NCBI RefSeq assembly: GCF_001542875.1
Contig: NZ_LMAF01000001.1
Span: 124,001-188,000, forward strand
Length of the DNA stretch: 64,000 bases
Direction of reading: 5' to 3'
From: Erythrobacter sp. YT30
Lineage (GTDB): Bacteria; Pseudomonadota; Alphaproteobacteria; Sphingomonadales; Sphingomonadaceae
A program made the translations under genes and the position numbers. This document shows positions 60,880 through 64,000 of the stretch, in pieces. A model generated the notes under the pieces. It was not told where the DNA came from. It did no database searches and saw only the letters and a list, made by a program, of their open reading frames with translations. Each line of letters begins with the position of its first letter. Positions within the stretch are counted from its first letter, which is position 1.

Positions 60880-61994
60880 GCGAAGCCCTTTCGCAGCCTG
60901 AGGCGTTTGCCCGGATCAGGCTGCTTAGATCGCCCAACATCGGACCTGTAAGCTATCGCCAATTGCTCGCCCGGTTCGGAAACGCAAAAGCTGCGATTGA
61001 GGCGCTTCCTGATTTAGGATCACGTGGGAAAACTGCATACAGGCCTGCTCCCGTCCAGCGAATTGAACGCGAAGTCGAAGCAGTGCGCGGAGCCGGCGCA
61101 CGATATCTCTTCCACGATCAACCGGATTACCCGGAACTTTTGGGAGAGCTCGAAAGCGCTCCGCCGATTATCACATGCCGGGGAAACCTAGCACTCGCGT
61201 CCGCGCCATGTGTGGCAATGGTGGGCGCGCGAAACGCATCAGGCGCTGCCGTAAAGCTGGCGCGTGATTTTGCTTCAGAATTGTCGCAAGCTGGTTTCAC
61301 AGTCGTTTCGGGTCTTGCGAGAGGAATTGATGGCGCATGTCACGAAGGGGCGATGCCGCGCACCATTGGGGTGATCGCAAGCGGGATCGACATTACCTAT
61401 CCGCCGCAGCACAAAGATTTGCAGAAACGCATTGCCGAGGACGGCCTGCTCATTGCGGAACAACCGCCTGGCACTGAACCACGCGGACGCCATTTCCCTA
61501 GCCGGAATCGCATTATCGCAGGTCTCGCGAGTGGTACTTTGGTGGTTGAGGCGGCCCCCAAATCCGGTTCGCTCATCACCGCCCGGCTCGCAGGCGAAGC
61601 GGGCCGCGAAGTCATGGCCATTCCAGGCTCTCCTCTCGATGCGCGATCTTTGGGATGCAATCAGCTTATCCGTGACGGCGCCGTTCTTGTTCAAACGGCC
61701 CAAGACGTTGCCGAGGTCCTCGAGAGTTTTACCGGGGCTCCGCGCCCGCGCTTCCGAGTAGAGGACGCTGGTAAGCCATTTGATTATGCAGAGCTTAGCA
61801 AGCTTCAGTGGGGCGAGGCGAAAGTCGATCAGAGCACCGATATCTCAAAGCTCCTCACGAAAGCGCCGGTCGCTGTCGATGAGCTTATCCGGCAGTCGGG
61901 TGCAGGCGCAGCAGATGTGCATATGGCGCTCTTGGAACTGGAATTGTCTGGTGAGCTTGAACGGCATTCGGGCGGGCTTGTAAGCTTGCAATAA
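60876..61994 (+). CDS. dprA: DNA-processing protein DprA
   Basis: 372 residues. An N-terminal helical domain (LLRSPNIGPVSYRQLLARFG), the Rossmann-like DprA core (VAMVGARNASGAAVKLARDFA, GFTVVSGLARGIDGACHEGA, FPSRNRIIAGLASGTLVVEA, SGSLITARLAGEAGREVMAIPGSP), and a C-terminal winged-helix DML1-like domain. It binds incoming single-stranded DNA and loads RecA during transformation. Start ATG 60876 overlaps the plsY stop. Confidence 0.95.
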   Translation: MSEALSQPEAFARIRLLRSPNIGPVSYRQLLARFGNAKAAIEALPDLGSRGKTAYRPAPVQRIEREVEAVRGAGARYLFHDQPDYPELLGELESAPPIITCRGNLALASAPCVAMVGARNASGAAVKLARDFASELSQAGFTVVSGLARGIDGACHEGAMPRTIGVIASGIDITYPPQHKDLQKRIAEDGLLIAEQPPGTEPRGRHFPSRNRIIAGLASGTLVVEAAPKSGSLITARLAGEAGREVMAIPGSPLDARSLGCNQLIRDGAVLVQTAQDVAEVLESFTGAPRPRFRVEDAGKPFDYAELSKLQWGEAKVDQSTDISKLLTKAPVAVDELIRQSGAGAADVHMALLELELSGELERHSGGLVSLQ

Positions 61995-62072
61995 GATCCA
62001 ATCTCGGCGTTAACGAGAAGCGCACCTTCGTTGACTAACAGCTTGTCCGAAGAAGCAAAATTACGGGATGGC

Positions 62073-62762
62073 ATGGGATACATTCAGGATAAACGCGTTT
62101 CCACGGGCGAATTGATCAACGGCACGTTTCGCGAACTCGTCGCGATCAAACAGCCGCTCGCTTATTATTTCGGCTTTTTCTTTGTCGCAGGATTGCTGAC
62201 ATCATTGAGCAGCACCTTGAGCGCACTGGCCACTATCCCGCTTTTCATCGCTTACTTCGCCGGACAATTGCATCTGTACCGGCAGGCGCTTGGTCGCGGG
62301 AACCTGACTTCCGATGACATTGCCAGTGTTTTCGGTTTTCTTCTTATGGCGGTGATCCTTACCATCCCGCTCTATATTGCGGTCTTCTTTCTTGTCGTTC
62401 CCGCCGTACTCTTGGGAGCCAAATGGGTGATGGCACCCACATACTTTGCCGCTGAAGAAATGAATGTCTTTGAGGCCATCAGCGCCAGCTGGCGGGGAAG
62501 CGAAGGCAATCTGGGATCTCTATCGCTCACATTTCTTCTGATCTGGCTGATTTGGCTGACCATGGCCATCGTTGGCGGCGCACTTGGTGGGGGCCTTGAA
62601 GGTGTGCTCGGCGCCATTGGTGGCGCTTCGCGATCGGGTATTGACGGCGGGGTGAGCTCAGTCATCGCCCATATCCTGCCAGTGCTCCTGATGGGGCTCT
62701 CTGTTACGGCGTATAAGGCGCTCAACGATCCAGCGGAAAGTCTTGTCGCAATTTTCGAATAG
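62073..62762 (+). CDS. Multi-pass membrane protein, unassigned
   Basis: 229 residues from the ATG at 62073, preceded by CGGGA; a TTG at 62031 is an alternative without a ribosome site. About five membrane helices (near 30-75, 95-125, 145-165 and 200-220), with conserved-looking YYFGFFFVAGLL and LLGAKWVMAPTYFAAEEMNVFEAISASWR. The latter is typical of the 'glycerophosphoryl diester phosphodiesterase membrane domain'/DUF975-like group of bacterial membrane proteins, which have no known activity. It lies between dprA and topA on the same strand. Confidence 0.7.
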   Translation: MGYIQDKRVSTGELINGTFRELVAIKQPLAYYFGFFFVAGLLTSLSSTLSALATIPLFIAYFAGQLHLYRQALGRGNLTSDDIASVFGFLLMAVILTIPLYIAVFFLVVPAVLLGAKWVMAPTYFAAEEMNVFEAISASWRGSEGNLGSLSLTFLLIWLIWLTMAIVGGALGGGLEGVLGAIGGASRSGIDGGVSSVIAHILPVLLMGLSVTAYKALNDPAESLVAIFE

Positions 62763-62837
62763 ACTATTGACGCCGCTTCGAAACCCATCCCACTCTCGCG
62801 CGTACGTACACGTGTAAGGATTTCTCAGACCACTCTC

Positions 62838-64000
62838 ATGCAGCTTGTTATCGTTGAATCGCCCGCGAAGGCGAAGACTATCGAGAAGTATCTGGGCAAG
62901 GATTTCAAAGTCCTCGCCAGCTATGGTCATGTCCGCGATCTGCCGCCCAAGGATGGCAGCGTGAGGCCCGATGAAGGCTTTGCGATGGATTGGGAACTGT
63001 ATCGCGATAAGCAAAAGCGATTCAAGGAAATCGCGGATGCGGCAAAGGATGCAGATCGGCTGGTCCTCGCAACCGACCCTGACCGTGAAGGTGAAGCAAT
63101 AAGCTGGCATGTGCAGGAGCTTTTGAAGAAGCGCAAAGCTCTGCCCAAAGACGTGGACCGGGTTACCTTCAATTCGATCACCAAAAAGGCGGTGACTGAT
63201 GCGATGGCAGCCCCGCGCGAGCTCGATCAACCCCTGATCGATGCATATCTCGGTCGCCGCGCTCTTGATTACCTCTTCGGATTCACACTTTCACCGGTCC
63301 TTTGGCGCAAGCTGCCCGGTGCAAAATCGGCAGGACGCGTACAATCGGTAGCCTTGCGACTGATCGTTGAGCGGGAACGCGAGATTGAGGCATTCAAGCC
63401 CGATGAATACTGGTCCGTCCTCGCCAAACTGGAGCAGGATGGAACTGAGTTCGATGCGAGGCTGGTGAAGTACAAAGGTGAGAAGCTGGAAAAGCTCTCG
63501 CTTGGTACACAAGGCGTGGCGGAAGAAGCGAAAGCGGCTGTCGAAGCTGGGCGTTTCACCGTGGAAGCAGTCGAGACAAAGCCACTCAAACGCAATCCAT
63601 CGCCGCCATTCACCACCTCGACCATGCAGCAGGAAGCAGCGCGTAAGCTCGGCTTTTCCGCAAGCCATACGATGCGGTGTGCTCAATCTTTGTATGAAGC
63701 CGGTGCGATCACTTATATGCGGACTGACGGCGTGCAGATGGATGGCAGCGCGATTGCTGCTGTACGCGCTGAAATTGGTGAGCGCTATCACAGCGCATAT
63801 CTGCCGGAAAAGCCGCGCTTTTATTCGACCAAGGCAAAGAACGCTCAGGAAGCTCATGAAGCAATTCGGCCGACGAATTTCGGACGCGATGCCGCCGGTT
63901 CTGGTGATGAGGCAAAACTCTATTCGTTGATCTTCAAGCGCGCGATGGCCTCACAAATGGCCGCTGCGCAATTGGAGCGTACTACGGTGACGCTGCGCGA
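62838..64000 (+). CDS. topA: DNA topoisomerase I (partial)
   Basis: The first 387 residues of a type IA topoisomerase, cut by the right edge. Toprim domain (LVIVESPAKAKTIEKYLG, then DPDREGEAISWHVQELL), GAKSAGRVQSVALRLI, and the catalytic Tyr in AITYMRTDGVQMDG (about 298). It relaxes negative supercoils through a 5'-phosphotyrosine. The C-terminal zinc-binding region, if any, lies outside the window. This is the housekeeping enzyme; a separate type IB enzyme lies at 7021. Confidence 0.97.
   Translation, partial: MQLVIVESPAKAKTIEKYLGKDFKVLASYGHVRDLPPKDGSVRPDEGFAMDWELYRDKQKRFKEIADAAKDADRLVLATDPDREGEAISWHVQELLKKRKALPKDVDRVTFNSITKKAVTDAMAAPRELDQPLIDAYLGRRALDYLFGFTLSPVLWRKLPGAKSAGRVQSVALRLIVEREREIEAFKPDEYWSVLAKLEQDGTEFDARLVKYKGEKLEKLSLGTQGVAEEAKAAVEAGRFTVEAVETKPLKRNPSPPFTTSTMQQEAARKLGFSASHTMRCAQSLYEAGAITYMRTDGVQMDGSAIAAVRAEIGERYHSAYLPEKPRFYSTKAKNAQEAHEAIRPTNFGRDAAGSGDEAKLYSLIFKRAMASQMAAAQLERTTVTLR

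Overview
The window reads as the chromosome of a marine-type alphaproteobacterium of the order Sphingomonadales, most likely Erythrobacteraceae. The supporting signs are a C4-pathway 5-aminolevulinate synthase, an EcfG-type sigma factor with GGAAC-type stress promoters, btaAB betaine-lipid genes, the carboxynorspermidine polyamine route and an otsB/GH15/otsA trehalose operon. The taxonomic call is inference from gene content. Both edges cut a gene: a BON/MscS channel at the left and topA at the right. No tRNA, rRNA, insertion sequence, prophage or CRISPR array was seen.

Region 1 (1-9.3 kb) is a general-stress island. It holds two MscS-type channels, an EcfG-like sigma factor, a PLDc_N membrane peptide, a DUF2383 four-helix protein, an acidic lipoprotein, a DUF892/YciF protein, a 46-residue membrane peptide and a minus-strand operon (host-attachment protein, topoisomerase IB, DUF421 protein, phospholipase D). 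A DUF2945 protein closes it. Five of these genes carry GGAAC-N17/18-GTA/GTT promoters. Region 2 (9.6-14.2 kb) has two convergent helicases: an unusual 885-residue SF2 protein with a hydrophobic C-terminal segment, and a DeaD-type RNA helicase.

Region 3 (14.3-28.3 kb) is the most unusual part. Six minus-strand genes encode, in transcription order, an EAL protein, a secreted S8 protease with heptad repeats and a barrel-like C-terminus, a periplasmic-TPR hybrid histidine kinase, a single-domain response regulator, a second S8 protease of the same design, and a periplasmic-TPR GGDEF-EAL protein. The two proteases are paralogues, and the two TPR sensor halves are also paralogues. I infer a surface-proteolysis module coupled to two-component and cyclic-di-GMP signalling. 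Region 4 (28.7-38.7 kb) is a plus-strand operon of five exported DUF11-type proteins, one of them 1740 residues with a probable outer-membrane barrel. It lies directly beside the c-di-GMP genes and may be an output of them.

Region 5 (38.7-64 kb) is mostly housekeeping: an acyl-CoA dehydrogenase, trehalose synthesis (otsA appears to start at a non-canonical AUA), a response regulator, a tyrosine phosphatase, thioredoxin reductase, tandem MAPEG proteins, btaB/btaA, a threonine dehydratase-like enzyme, polyamine genes (carboxynorspermidine dehydrogenase, nspC, ornithine-type decarboxylase), lemA and a divergent DUF3137 protein, a nitroreductase, hemA, murI, plsY-dprA, a membrane protein and topA.
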